Below, in pieces: positions 24,741 through 33,397 of a DNA stretch of 51,302 nucleotides (position 1 is the stretch's first letter; each line of letters begins with the position of its first letter). Where the stretch lies: contig DAHVOJ010000008.1 in assembly GCA_027318865.1 (NCBI GenBank), positions 1 to 51,302 on the forward strand, in the 5' to 3' direction. The stretch comes from a bacterium. GTDB lineage: Bacteria > SZUA-79 > Acidulodesulfobacterales > Acidulodesulfobacteraceae. A program made the position numbers and the translations under genes. The notes below the pieces were generated by a model, which saw only the letters and a program-made list of their open reading frames with translations, made no database searches and was not told where the DNA came from.

Positions 24741-25220
24741 TTATTTTTTTGTAAATATGTCCGTCGTTTGAGCCGGCAGAGATTTAATTTTATCCGTAAA
24801 TTCGTTAATTACGGCAACCCATTTATTTCCTTCCGATGCGCTTATCCACGAAAATTCCACTCTGTTTAAATCTACGCCGAGATAACCGAGCAAATCCCTG
24901 AATGTTGCATATTTTCTTCTTGAATGATAATTTCCGCTTGTATAATGACAGTCTCCGGGATGACATCCGGAAACTAAGACGCCTTTAGCGCCTTTTTTAA
25001 AGGCTTCTACGATAAAAAGAGGGTCTATTCTTCCGGTGCAGGGTAATTTAATAACCCTTACGTTATCGGAGTATTTCATTCTGCTTGTTCCGGCGAGGTC
25101 TGCCCCGTTATATGTGCACCAGTTGCAGACAAACGCTATTAATCTCGGCTCGCTTTGATTGCCCGCGCTAAGTTCCGACCCTTCTTCTTGTTTTTCCTTT
25201 TCTACGTCTTTACCTTCCAT
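24741..25220 (-). CDS. flxD: FlxD: MvhD-like hydrogenase delta subunit
   Basis: The 159-residue protein is an MvhD-type subunit with FVCNWCTYNGADLAGTSRMKY, LPCTGRIDP and VSGCHPGDCHY, the cysteines that hold a [2Fe-2S] cluster. MvhD bridges the electron donor module to HdrA. The first 25 residues (EGKDVEKEKQEEGSE) are a non-conserved acidic extension. A 133-bp gap with a dispersed repeat separates it from hdrA. Confidence 0.9.
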   Translation of the reverse strand: MEGKDVEKEKQEEGSELSAGNQSEPRLIAFVCNWCTYNGADLAGTSRMKYSDNVRVIKLPCTGRIDPLFIVEAFKKGAKGVLVSGCHPGDCHYTSGNYHSRRKYATFRDLLGYLGVDLNRVEFSWISASEGNKWVAVINEFTDKIKSLPAQTTDIFTKK

Positions 25221-25301
25221 ATCTGAAAGACTCCTTATTTTGTTTCAATATTGAATTCCGGCCTTTCCATTTTGTAATAAAGATTGGTGAGCCACGCTGG
25301 A

Positions 25302-25324
25302 GTTAGCCACGCTGGACTCCGTCC
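25302..25324. repeat. dispersed repeat between hdrA and flxD
   Basis: GTTAGCCACGCTGGACTCC plus GTCC recurs with two mismatches at 27396-27418. A partial tandem copy (GAGCCACGCTGGA) lies directly before it at 25289-25301. Confidence 0.6.
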
Positions 25325-25353
25325 GTCCGCGTTAACAGCGAAACAATCCGTCT

Positions 25354-27336
25354 TTATACCGCTAACGATTTAATTTCCGCATATATCTGGTCGTCCATAA
25401 ATCCTTTAACGTCGATAGACTTAGAGAAGCAGGCGTTTACGCATGCTCCGCAGCCCGTACAGAGTCCCGGATTCACGTTTGCTACTACCTTAATTAGTTT
25501 TCCGCTTCTATCTTTAATTTCTTTTCTGCTTATAGCGCTGTAGGCGCAGACTCTCTGACAGTAAAAACATGCGACGCACGTCGCTTCGTTTACATTAGCT
25601 ATAGTGCCTTCGACTTCATATTCGCTTTTGGAAAACAAGCCGAGTATTTTTGAAGCCGCCGCAGAACCTGAAACGACTGATTCCGGAATATCCCTCGGCC
25701 CCTGAGCCATACCGGCAAGAAATATACCGGCGGTAGAAGACTCGGCAGGTCTCAGTTTAGGATGCGATTCCGTAAGAAAACCGTATTTATCGTATGATAT
25801 TCCAAGCATCTGCGCAAGTTTATCGGAACCTTTTTTGGGTAATACGCCTGTAGCAAGAACGACCATATCCGCCGCAATTTCTACCTGATTTCCGGAAAGG
25901 GTATCGGCTCCTTTAACTATAAGTTTACCGTCGTCTTCATATATTTTAGACACCCTGCCTCTCAAATAGACCGCGCCGTCCTGCTCCATAGCGCCTCTAA
26001 CGAACTCTTCATATCCTTTGCTCGTCGATCTTATATCTATATAAAAAACATAACTCTGCGAACCGTGAACCTTGTGGGCGAACAGTTTTGCATGTTTGGC
26101 CGTGTACATACAGCACACTTTAGAACAATAAGGAACGCCTTTTTCCGGATCCCTCGAACCTACGCACTGAACAAAAACTATAGTCTGCGGCGTCTTTCCG
26201 TCCGAAGGTCTTTTAATGACGCCCTCGGTTGGACCGGAAGCCGATAATAACCTTTCAAACTGCAATCCCGAAACTACGTCCTTGAATTTTCCGTATCCGT
26301 ATTCGCCGTACATCGAAGTATCCATAAGGTCGTATCCCGTAGAAGCTACTATTGCGCCGACGGTTTCTTCTATTATTTCGTCCTGAAGGCTGAAGTCTAT
26401 ACACTTTGGTCCGCAGGCATCCAAGCATTTCTGGCATTTACCGCCTTTTTTATAGTGAAGGCAGACGGAGCGGTCAAGCACGGGAATAAGCGGCACCGCT
26501 TGCGGAAAAGGAACATATATTGCGGTTCTTTCGGATAGATTCAGATTAAATTCGCTTTTTACGTTTTTATGCATAGGGCAGGCATTCCAGCATTCGCCGC
26601 ATCCAGTGCAGTCTTTTTCGACGACGCTTTTTGTTTTTTTCCTTATTTTTATTTTAAAATTGCCTATGTAGCCGGACACGTCTTCTATCTCTGAATAAGT
26701 ATATAATTTTATGTTGGGGTGCTGGTTTGCCTCGACCATTTTTGGAGTCATTATACAACTTGAACAGTCGAGAGTGGGAAAGGTTTCGTCAAGCTGTATC
26801 ATTCTGCCGCCTATCGAGGGTTCTTTTTCCACAAGTATAACTTCTACTCCGCCGTTTGCTATATCGAGAGCCGCCTGTATTCCTGCTATTCCTCCGCCTA
26901 TAACTAATGCTTTTTTATTTAAAGGGACTCTGACGTCTTCGATAGGTCTGTCTCTTTTAACCTTCTCGACCATCATTTTCATTAAGTCGACGGCTTTTGC
27001 CGTAGCTCTTTCTTTATCTTCGTGCACCCAAGAAACCTGTTCTCTTATATTGGCTATTTCTACAAAATACGGATTTAGCCCCTCTTTTACCGCCGCCTTC
27101 CTGAAAGTATTTTCGTGCATATGAGGCGAACACGCCGCAAGGACGACGCCGGTTAAATTTTTTTCTTTTATTACGTTTCTTAAGCTATTCTGACCGGGGT
27201 CGGAGCACATATATTTGTAATCGACGGCGCTGACTACTCCGGGAATCTTAGCCGCTTCTTCTCTTACTTTTTCGACGTCCACCGTTCCGGCGATATTAGA
27301 ACCGCACCAGCAGACAAACACGCCTATTCTTGCCAT
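25354..27336 (-). CDS. hdrA: heterodisulfide reductase subunit A (HdrA)
   Basis: The 660-residue flavoprotein has an N-terminal region with IGVFVCWCGSNIAGTVDV, an FAD-binding ALVIGGGIAGIQAALDIA (about 143-160), the HdrA-specific LDCSSCIMTPKM, and several [4Fe-4S] sites: CTGCGECWNACP (about 243), YCSKVCCMYTAKH, CVACFYCQRVC and CTGCGACVNACF near the C-terminus. It is the bifurcating flavin hub that joins HdrBC and the MvhD/Flx module. It would work in the cytoplasm with ferredoxin and a disulfide-type acceptor such as DsrC or an unknown thiol. It is flanked by hdrB upstream and flxD downstream. Confidence 0.96.
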   Translation of the reverse strand: MARIGVFVCWCGSNIAGTVDVEKVREEAAKIPGVVSAVDYKYMCSDPGQNSLRNVIKEKNLTGVVLAACSPHMHENTFRKAAVKEGLNPYFVEIANIREQVSWVHEDKERATAKAVDLMKMMVEKVKRDRPIEDVRVPLNKKALVIGGGIAGIQAALDIANGGVEVILVEKEPSIGGRMIQLDETFPTLDCSSCIMTPKMVEANQHPNIKLYTYSEIEDVSGYIGNFKIKIRKKTKSVVEKDCTGCGECWNACPMHKNVKSEFNLNLSERTAIYVPFPQAVPLIPVLDRSVCLHYKKGGKCQKCLDACGPKCIDFSLQDEIIEETVGAIVASTGYDLMDTSMYGEYGYGKFKDVVSGLQFERLLSASGPTEGVIKRPSDGKTPQTIVFVQCVGSRDPEKGVPYCSKVCCMYTAKHAKLFAHKVHGSQSYVFYIDIRSTSKGYEEFVRGAMEQDGAVYLRGRVSKIYEDDGKLIVKGADTLSGNQVEIAADMVVLATGVLPKKGSDKLAQMLGISYDKYGFLTESHPKLRPAESSTAGIFLAGMAQGPRDIPESVVSGSAAASKILGLFSKSEYEVEGTIANVNEATCVACFYCQRVCAYSAISRKEIKDRSGKLIKVVANVNPGLCTGCGACVNACFSKSIDVKGFMDDQIYAEIKSLAV

Positions 27337-27395
27337 AATATATACCTCGTATATCGCTCTATTTTTATTTTAATTGCTCCGGTACAACAAAATTG

Positions 27396-27418
27396 GTTAG
27401 CTATGCTGGACTCCGTCC
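27396..27418. repeat. dispersed repeat between hdrB and hdrA
   Basis: A 23-bp copy of the element at 25302-25324. It precedes a large inverted structure: ATCTTTGACTGC/GCAGGCAAAGAT arms around the 18-bp perfect palindrome ATAAAACCATGGTTTTAT (27432-27449). Confidence 0.6.
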
Positions 27419-27501
27419 CATCTTTGACTGCATAAAACCATGGTTTTATAAACGCAGGCAAAGATATGCCCGCAATAACAAATTTTTAGTTATATTTTCA
27501 T

Positions 27502-28386
27502 CTATTGTTGATTAGTTAATCCTTCTATCTTTTTTAAAACCCTGTCTGCGGCAACCATATGTCCGTCGATTGCAAGGTTTTTAGGATCTATACCGAATGA
27601 AAGACCTAATAGCTCGGTTATAAAAAGAACCGGCAAGCCAATTTTCTCATCGTATTTTCTTTCTATTTCTTTCTGTCTGACGTCTAAATTTGAATGGCAG
27701 AGAGGACATGCGACGACGACAAGGTCTGCGCCGTGTTTTTTAATATCGTATAATATGTTTCCGGTTAAAGCCATGACCACGTCGGGTTTGGAAAGAGAAT
27801 TAATTGCGCCGCAACATTCCGTTTTAAAAGAATAATTCACCGGTTCCGCTCCGGTGAGAGCAACCAGTTCGTCCATAGTCACCGGATTTTCTGGGTCGTC
27901 GAACTGCATAACCTTGGGAGGCCTTACTAACAAACATCCGTAATATGAGGCGACTTTAAGTCCGGCTAAAGGCTTCGTTACCATAGATTTTATTTTATCT
28001 TTTCCAACGACGCCGATAAGAAATTCGAGCATATTGTTGATGCTCATTTCTGAATTATAAGGCATTTCCAGCGAATCGGTTATTTTCTCTTTGAGTATAT
28101 CGTCATTTTTTAATTCGTAAGCGGCGTTTTTAAGTCTGTTAGAACACGCCGCGCATGGGGCGAGGACGGATTCAAAGCCGTCTTTTTCGGCTATTGCAAG
28201 GTTTCTTGCCGGAAGAGCAACGGAAAGATTGTGATTAATGCTGTGAGCCGCGGAAGCGCCGCAACAGTTCCAATCCGGTATCTCCTTTACCTCGATGTTC
28301 ATAGCTTCAAGTATTTTTAATAAAGATACTTCATATTCAAACGATGTTCCCTTAAGCGAACATCCGGGGTAATATGCTAATTTCAT
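27502..28386 (-). CDS. hdrB: heterodisulfide reductase subunit B (HdrB)
   Basis: The 294-residue protein has two CCG domains: YYPGCSLKGTSFEYEVSLL, then NCCGASAAHS, CAACSNRL, and in the second half YYGCLLVRPPKVM, CCGAINSLSKPDV, CPLCHSNLD. These cysteine sets bind the unusual noncubane [4Fe-4S] clusters where disulfide reduction takes place. It pairs with HdrC and HdrA. It is encoded 37 bp after hdrC in the usual order. Confidence 0.95.
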   Translation of the reverse strand: MKLAYYPGCSLKGTSFEYEVSLLKILEAMNIEVKEIPDWNCCGASAAHSINHNLSVALPARNLAIAEKDGFESVLAPCAACSNRLKNAAYELKNDDILKEKITDSLEMPYNSEMSINNMLEFLIGVVGKDKIKSMVTKPLAGLKVASYYGCLLVRPPKVMQFDDPENPVTMDELVALTGAEPVNYSFKTECCGAINSLSKPDVVMALTGNILYDIKKHGADLVVVACPLCHSNLDVRQKEIERKYDEKIGLPVLFITELLGLSFGIDPKNLAIDGHMVAADRVLKKIEGLTNQQ

Positions 28387-28423
28387 ATATTATAATTTCT
28401 CCCGATAATTGAAAATTTAATTT

Positions 28424-28972
28424 TTACTCGAAATCTTTAAAAATTTTAGCAATCTGATTTAAATTTGAAATTTTTTCTCCATACATTTTGAGTTTTCCCT
28501 TCTCAAGCATTTTAGGGGCTAAAAACATATCTCTGAAAAGATGGCGGGTTTTTAATTTATATTTTCCTACTAATTCAAGTTCGAATATCCTACCGTTAGA
28601 CCTGACGTTATCGAGAAATACTTCGTGAAACATCTGGACTTCTCTTTCGGTTTTAGAGGCAATTCCTTTTTTCTCCGCTATCTCCCTGAGAACGTCCATA
28701 ATTCCCGTAACTTCGAACCCTTTAGGGCAACGCGTCGAGCATGTATTACAAGAAACGCAGAGCCATATCGTTTTGGAATTTAAAACTCTATCTTCCATTC
28801 CAAGCTCGGTCATTTTTATGATCTGATTCGGAGTATAATCCATCTCGAAATTGACGGGGCATCCGGCTGAACATTTGCCGCATTGGTAACACTTGGCTAA
28901 TTTATCGTGCAGCATCGATTCTACCTTAGATGCAAAATTGCGCCTGTTTTGTTCGTTTATGACCGTTTTCAT
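28424..28972 (-). CDS. hdrC: heterodisulfide reductase subunit C (HdrC)
   Basis: The 182-residue protein has two ferredoxin-type [4Fe-4S] sites: CYQCGKCSAGCPVNF (residues about 32-46) and CVSCNTCSTRCPKGF (about 73-87). It carries electrons between HdrA and HdrB. It heads the hdrCBA-flxDCBA run. Upstream lies an array of TTTCGCTAAA-type repeats that could hold an operator. Confidence 0.94.
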   Translation of the reverse strand: MKTVINEQNRRNFASKVESMLHDKLAKCYQCGKCSAGCPVNFEMDYTPNQIIKMTELGMEDRVLNSKTIWLCVSCNTCSTRCPKGFEVTGIMDVLREIAEKKGIASKTEREVQMFHEVFLDNVRSNGRIFELELVGKYKLKTRHLFRDMFLAPKMLEKGKLKMYGEKISNLNQIAKIFKDFE

Positions 28973-29081
28973 CGTTTTATCCCAAATTTAAAAATTGACT
29001 TAGGCTTTTTTATATTTTTTCCCGGATTTTTAAAAACCACATTATTTTATTATAATCCATATTTAATTTTTAGTCAAGAAA

Positions 29082-29176
29082 TTTTAGCTAAATTTTCGCT
29101 AAATTTGTCAAGGCAAAGTAGAAATTTTCGCTAAATTTTCGCTAAATTTAGCGAAATTTAGCGAAATTTAGCGAAA
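29082..29176. repeat. array of TTTTCGCTAAA / TTTAGCGAAA repeats
   Basis: Two direct copies (29125-29135, 29136-29146), one upstream copy (29093-29103) and a variant (29082-29092) face three inverted copies (29147-29176). The centre TTTCGCTAAATTTAGCGAAA (29137-29156) is a perfect 20-bp palindrome. It lies between rimO and hdrC on the same strand and could be an operator array or a transcript-end hairpin. Confidence 0.85.
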
Positions 29177-29178
29177 AA

Positions 29179-30525
29179 TTATGCGGCAGGGTCAACGCCC
29201 AGTAAATCGTAATCCTTTATTTTTGATATCGTAACGGAAGTAAAACCTCCGCCTTGCTTATAGTTAGAATTGTTTTTTAAGTCTCCGGCGTACATATAAA
29301 CTCTTCCGTCGATATCCGGAGCCTGAAAATAAGTCCTCATCTTAACGGTTTTATTGCTTATTTCGTCGATTATCGCTTCGTATGTCAGTCCCAAATGCTT
29401 GGATAATATGGACGGCATAAGGGATTTTTGGGTTTCCATCAGTATTTTATATCTTTCCGATTTTATCTTTGCGTTTACTTTTGAGGCTAATTTATAAGAA
29501 GCGGCAGATCTTTCGTCCGAATATTTAAAAACTCCAAGATTGTCAAATTTTACGTCTTTAACAAAATTTAAAAGCTCTCCGAAGTCTTTATCGGTTTCCC
29601 CGGGAAAACCCGCTATAAGGGATGTTCTTAATGCGGCTTCGGGTATTTCTTTTTTTATTTTTTCAATCAGGTTTATTATGTCTTTTTTGGTTTCTCCACG
29701 CTTCATAAGTTTCAGTATCCGGTTGCTTATATGTTGCAAAGGCATATCCATATATTTCTGGATTTTTTCTTCCCCTTTTATAAGACCGGTTAACTCATCG
29801 GTAAAAAGGCTCTTCATAGGATATATATACATAAGTCTTATCCACTTTATGCCTTTTATTTTTACAAGCTCTTTTAAAAGCAGATATAAGCCGTTTTTTA
29901 TGCTTAAATCGGCGCCGTAATAAGAAGTGTCCTGTGAAACTATTATAAGCTCTTTAACCCCCGCCGAAGCTAGATATGCGGCTTCATTTTTTATCTCTTC
30001 TATTGATTTAGACCGATATGCGCCTCTTATGGAGGGTATAGTGCAAAAAGAGCAAGTCCTGCCGCATCCTTCGGATATTTTGAGATATGCGGTTCTTTTT
30101 AAATTAAAATGCTCCCTTTCATATTTTCCTGACGTTTGCCGATTTAGATTTTCGCGCGTTATTTCTTTGCCGGCTATTGCGGCAAGTTCCTCGATTATTT
30201 TTTCTTCGTCGAAAGTATCAAGAAAAATATCTACTTCCGGAAGTTCCTTTTTAAGAGCTTCAATATTATTATTCGCCATACAGCCGGTTACCGCTATATA
30301 TTTTATGCCGCCCGACCGTTTTTTATTAACGGTTTCCATAATTACGCCTATGGATTCTTTTCTTGCCGCTTCTATGAACCCGCATGTATTGATAACGCAA
30401 ATATCGCAATTATCGACGTCGGAAGTAAATTTGATACCCGATTTTTCTATGCGGGTAAACATTGTCTCGGAATCCACCTGATTTTTTGGGCATCCTAAAC
30501 TGATAAGATTAAAACTTAAAGGCAT
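29179..30525 (-). CDS. rimO: ribosomal protein S12 methylthiotransferase RimO
   Basis: The 448-residue radical SAM enzyme adds a methylthio group to an aspartate of ribosomal protein S12. The N-terminal cluster ligands are C12, C48 (VINTCGF) and C82 (TGCM). The radical SAM cysteines are C154, C158 and C161 in SEGCGRTCSFCTIPSIRG, and a TRAM domain ends the protein. The phrase SLGCPKNQVDSE is diagnostic of RimO rather than MiaB. It is divergent from the tolC operon. Confidence 0.95.
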   Translation of the reverse strand: MPLSFNLISLGCPKNQVDSETMFTRIEKSGIKFTSDVDNCDICVINTCGFIEAARKESIGVIMETVNKKRSGGIKYIAVTGCMANNNIEALKKELPEVDIFLDTFDEEKIIEELAAIAGKEITRENLNRQTSGKYEREHFNLKRTAYLKISEGCGRTCSFCTIPSIRGAYRSKSIEEIKNEAAYLASAGVKELIIVSQDTSYYGADLSIKNGLYLLLKELVKIKGIKWIRLMYIYPMKSLFTDELTGLIKGEEKIQKYMDMPLQHISNRILKLMKRGETKKDIINLIEKIKKEIPEAALRTSLIAGFPGETDKDFGELLNFVKDVKFDNLGVFKYSDERSAASYKLASKVNAKIKSERYKILMETQKSLMPSILSKHLGLTYEAIIDEISNKTVKMRTYFQAPDIDGRVYMYAGDLKNNSNYKQGGGFTSVTISKIKDYDLLGVDPAA

Positions 30526-30547
30526 CTATGGTTTTTTATTTTTTATA

Positions 30548-30576
30548 TTGACAAATGACTTTAAAGTCATTATTAT
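30548..30576 (+). promoter_or_regulatory. tolC-mac operon promoter with operator in the spacer
   Basis: TTGACA (30548-30553) and TATTAT (30571-30576) are 17 bp apart, a near-ideal promoter. The spacer holds most of the perfect 16-bp palindrome ATGACTTTAAAGTCAT (30555-30570), placed to block RNA polymerase when bound. It lies between the divergent rimO and tolC genes. Confidence 0.75.
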
Positions 30577-30705
30577 TAATTTTATTAACGTTATTTAAAA
30601 TAAAACTGACATCTATTTATATTTTATTTATCGTTCATTTACAATAATATCTTATAATATAAATTAATATCATAATATAAAACGGCGCTTAAAGCCATAA
30701 AAAAA

Positions 30706-32148
30706 ATGAAAAAATACGGTAAGAAAAAAAATAAATCTACCGGCTCCTTTTTTCTTCTATTTTTTCTCTTGATCGTTTTCATATCTTTAATTGCGGAAAC
30801 GAGCAGCCGCTCCTTTGCCGAAACGGGAATAATAACTTTAAATATAGCGGGACAAAAAGCAGTCGATACGGCAAGTAAAACTCCCCATATTAAAGCTGCA
30901 AGTATAACCTTAAAAGACGCATTACGGCTTGCTTTAAAACTTTATCCCGGCATATTGACTTCCAAATATTCCTATATCTCATCGATTTATGCCAAAAACG
31001 AAACGCTTTCTCAATATTATCCGCAAATTTCCGCAACGGCGGGATTTTCAAAAAATTCCGTTATGGACGTAGGTAATAATACGGTAATTTCCGGAGGACG
31101 GGTAATTACCGAGCCGGGGATAAATTACTCCCTGAACAATTACTCGGCAACTTTAAACGCGGCATATACGCTTTATTCTTTCGGTTCGCGCTATTACAAC
31201 TATCTTAACGCAAAATACCGGATGAAAGGGGCAAACGCAGGTTATAATTATGCCGTTGACAGCGACCTTTATAACGTAATCCTCAATTTTGCCGAATATT
31301 TCGCCGATAAGGAACTAATGAAAGCAGATAAAGAAAATCTTAAAAACGACGAAGTCCAGTATAAAGCGGCGGAGGCGTTTTATAAAGTCGGAACCGGCGA
31401 CCTTTTAGACGCCGAAACTGCAAAGGCGGCTATGGAAACTGCAAAGGCGGCTTATATAAATTCTATATTCAACGTCCGCATAGCAAGGCTGGCTCTTTTA
31501 AATTCCATAGGGCTTCCGCCTTCGAAAAATTACGTTTTCATAAATACCTTGAAATTTAAACCTTTTAAAAGCAAACTGCAAAGGCTAATTAAATCGGCAG
31601 TTAAAAATAATCCTCAGCTAAAACAGGCTCTGTATGCGGTAAAGGCGGCAAGGGCTTCCGTAAAACAGTCGGACAGCGGTTATTATCCGGCTTTTAACGC
31701 CGATTTTTCATATACCGGACAAAATTCCTCGTTTCCTTTGAACAGGAATTATTCCGCCGGACTATCTGTTTCTATACCGATTTTTAACGGATTTTTGACC
31801 CAAAATCAGATAGATTATTCTAAAGCGGCGTTAAACGGCAGTATCTGGAATAAAAAACTGACGGAAAATAATATCGTCTATAGCGTATCGAGCGATTATT
31901 ACGCTTTAAACAACCAGTATTTAACGGTTAAGGCGCTGAAATCTTCCGAGACGGCGTCAAATCTTGCTTATACGCTGGCTCTAAAAAGTTACGAGGTAGG
32001 AGTCGGTTCTATGGTTCAGCTTGTAACGGCAGATACGCAGTATATTTCTGCGGTAACAAGCTATATAAACGGCAGATACACGTATTTTTATCTTAAAGCG
32101 AAGCTCTATTCGGACCTCGGTTTAATGGTAAAACATTATTTAAAATAA
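30706..32148 (+). CDS. TolC family outer membrane efflux protein
   Basis: The 480-residue protein has an N-terminal signal region (basic KKYGKKKNKS then a hydrophobic stretch, about residues 15-32). Two repeats of the outer membrane efflux fold follow, with helical coiled coils (KADKENLKNDEVQYKAAEAF, TAKAAMETAKAAY). SITLKDALRLALKLYPGI is the typical repeat start. It would form the outer membrane channel for the MacA/MacB-like pump encoded next. No good ribosome site precedes the ATG, but the reading frame fits. Confidence 0.9.
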   Translation: MKKYGKKKNKSTGSFFLLFFLLIVFISLIAETSSRSFAETGIITLNIAGQKAVDTASKTPHIKAASITLKDALRLALKLYPGILTSKYSYISSIYAKNETLSQYYPQISATAGFSKNSVMDVGNNTVISGGRVITEPGINYSLNNYSATLNAAYTLYSFGSRYYNYLNAKYRMKGANAGYNYAVDSDLYNVILNFAEYFADKELMKADKENLKNDEVQYKAAEAFYKVGTGDLLDAETAKAAMETAKAAYINSIFNVRIARLALLNSIGLPPSKNYVFINTLKFKPFKSKLQRLIKSAVKNNPQLKQALYAVKAARASVKQSDSGYYPAFNADFSYTGQNSSFPLNRNYSAGLSVSIPIFNGFLTQNQIDYSKAALNGSIWNKKLTENNIVYSVSSDYYALNNQYLTVKALKSSETASNLAYTLALKSYEVGVGSMVQLVTADTQYISAVTSYINGRYTYFYLKAKLYSDLGLMVKHYLK

Positions 32149-32191
32149 TTATGTAAAATAAACGGAATTAGGACAATATCATGGTGAAAAA

Positions 32192-33382
32192 ATGTGGAAA
32201 AATAAAAAAATAGTCATAATAACAATTGCCGTTTTGCTTTTTATATTCGCCGCATCGTATTTTATTATAAAATCGAAAGCGCAAAAAATTTCTTACGACC
32301 TTTATACGGTAAAGCCGATTACCATACAAAAATACATTACCACGACGGGAACGGCAAACCCCATCACCACTATAAACGTCGGCGCGCAGGTATCCGGAAT
32401 ATTTTCCAAACTCTACGTCTGGTATAATTCTATCGTAAAAAAGGGCCAGCTTCTTGCAGAAATAGACCCTGCCCCGTTTATTCAAAAGGTTGACCAGGAT
32501 AAAGCCAATCTTGCTTCGGCAAGAGCCAACGTTTTAAAACAAAAAGCGCTTTTAGCCTACGATAAACTCACATATATCAGGGATAAAAAATTATGGAAAG
32601 AAAACCTTATATCTCATCAGACCGAACAGAACGCTTACAGCGTTTATCTTCAGGATATTGCCCAGCTTAAATATTTAACGGCTGCCGTAAATGTGGTAAA
32701 AGCACAGTTGAATCAGGATGAAATAAATTTATCTTATACAAAAATATACTCGCCCGTTAACGGCATTATAATAAACGTGGGGGTGGTAGTGGGACAAACC
32801 GTCGCTTCAAGTTTTCAAACGCCGAACCTTTTCGTAATCGGCGAAGATATTAAAAAAATGGAAATCGATACGACGACGAACGAAGCAGACCTCGGCGGTA
32901 TAAAAAAAGGCGACAGGACCTCGTTTACGGTTTATGCTTATCCGGATAAAACTATCTGGGGTAAGGTTCATAATATAAGAATAAATCCAACTACCGTTTC
33001 AGGAGTCGTGAGCTATAACGTAACGATATTTTTCGACAATAAAAAAGAACTCATACTTCCGGGAATGACCGCTATAGTTAAAATTTACGTTTCTGAAAAA
33101 AAAGGCGTCTCAGGCATTCCTAATTCTGCTTTAAGATTTATCCCGACGGGAGAAAATAAACAAATTTTAGATAATATATCAAAAAAATTGAAAACCGGCG
33201 AGGGCGTCGTCTGGATATTAAAAAACGGATTTCCTAAACCTGTTATAGTAAAGCTCGGCGTAAACAACGACGAATATACCCAGATTATCTCGAAAGATAT
33301 TAAAAACGGCGCCGAAGTAATAACCGGGGTAAAATCTTCCTATCAAAGCGCGGCGGCACGCGGAAGAAGAATGTTCTTCTAA
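32192..33382 (+). CDS. macA: MacA-like periplasmic adaptor protein
   Basis: The 396-residue membrane fusion protein has one N-terminal membrane anchor (residues about 7-26). A lipoyl-like domain (ANPITTINVGAQVSGIFSKL, GQLLAEIDPAPF), a helical hairpin (about 95-170), a beta-barrel domain and a membrane-proximal domain follow. It links the inner membrane ABC transporter to the TolC channel. It lies 43 bp after the tolC-like gene and 15 bp before the ATPase. Confidence 0.9.
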   Translation: MWKNKKIVIITIAVLLFIFAASYFIIKSKAQKISYDLYTVKPITIQKYITTTGTANPITTINVGAQVSGIFSKLYVWYNSIVKKGQLLAEIDPAPFIQKVDQDKANLASARANVLKQKALLAYDKLTYIRDKKLWKENLISHQTEQNAYSVYLQDIAQLKYLTAAVNVVKAQLNQDEINLSYTKIYSPVNGIIINVGVVVGQTVASSFQTPNLFVIGEDIKKMEIDTTTNEADLGGIKKGDRTSFTVYAYPDKTIWGKVHNIRINPTTVSGVVSYNVTIFFDNKKELILPGMTAIVKIYVSEKKGVSGIPNSALRFIPTGENKQILDNISKKLKTGEGVVWILKNGFPKPVIVKLGVNNDEYTQIISKDIKNGAEVITGVKSSYQSAAARGRRMFF

Positions 33383-33397
33383 CGGTAATTATATAAT

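Noticed and set aside
29082-29176. CRISPR array
   Set aside because: The units are 10-11 bp, contiguous and in both orientations with no unique spacers, and there are no cas genes in the window.
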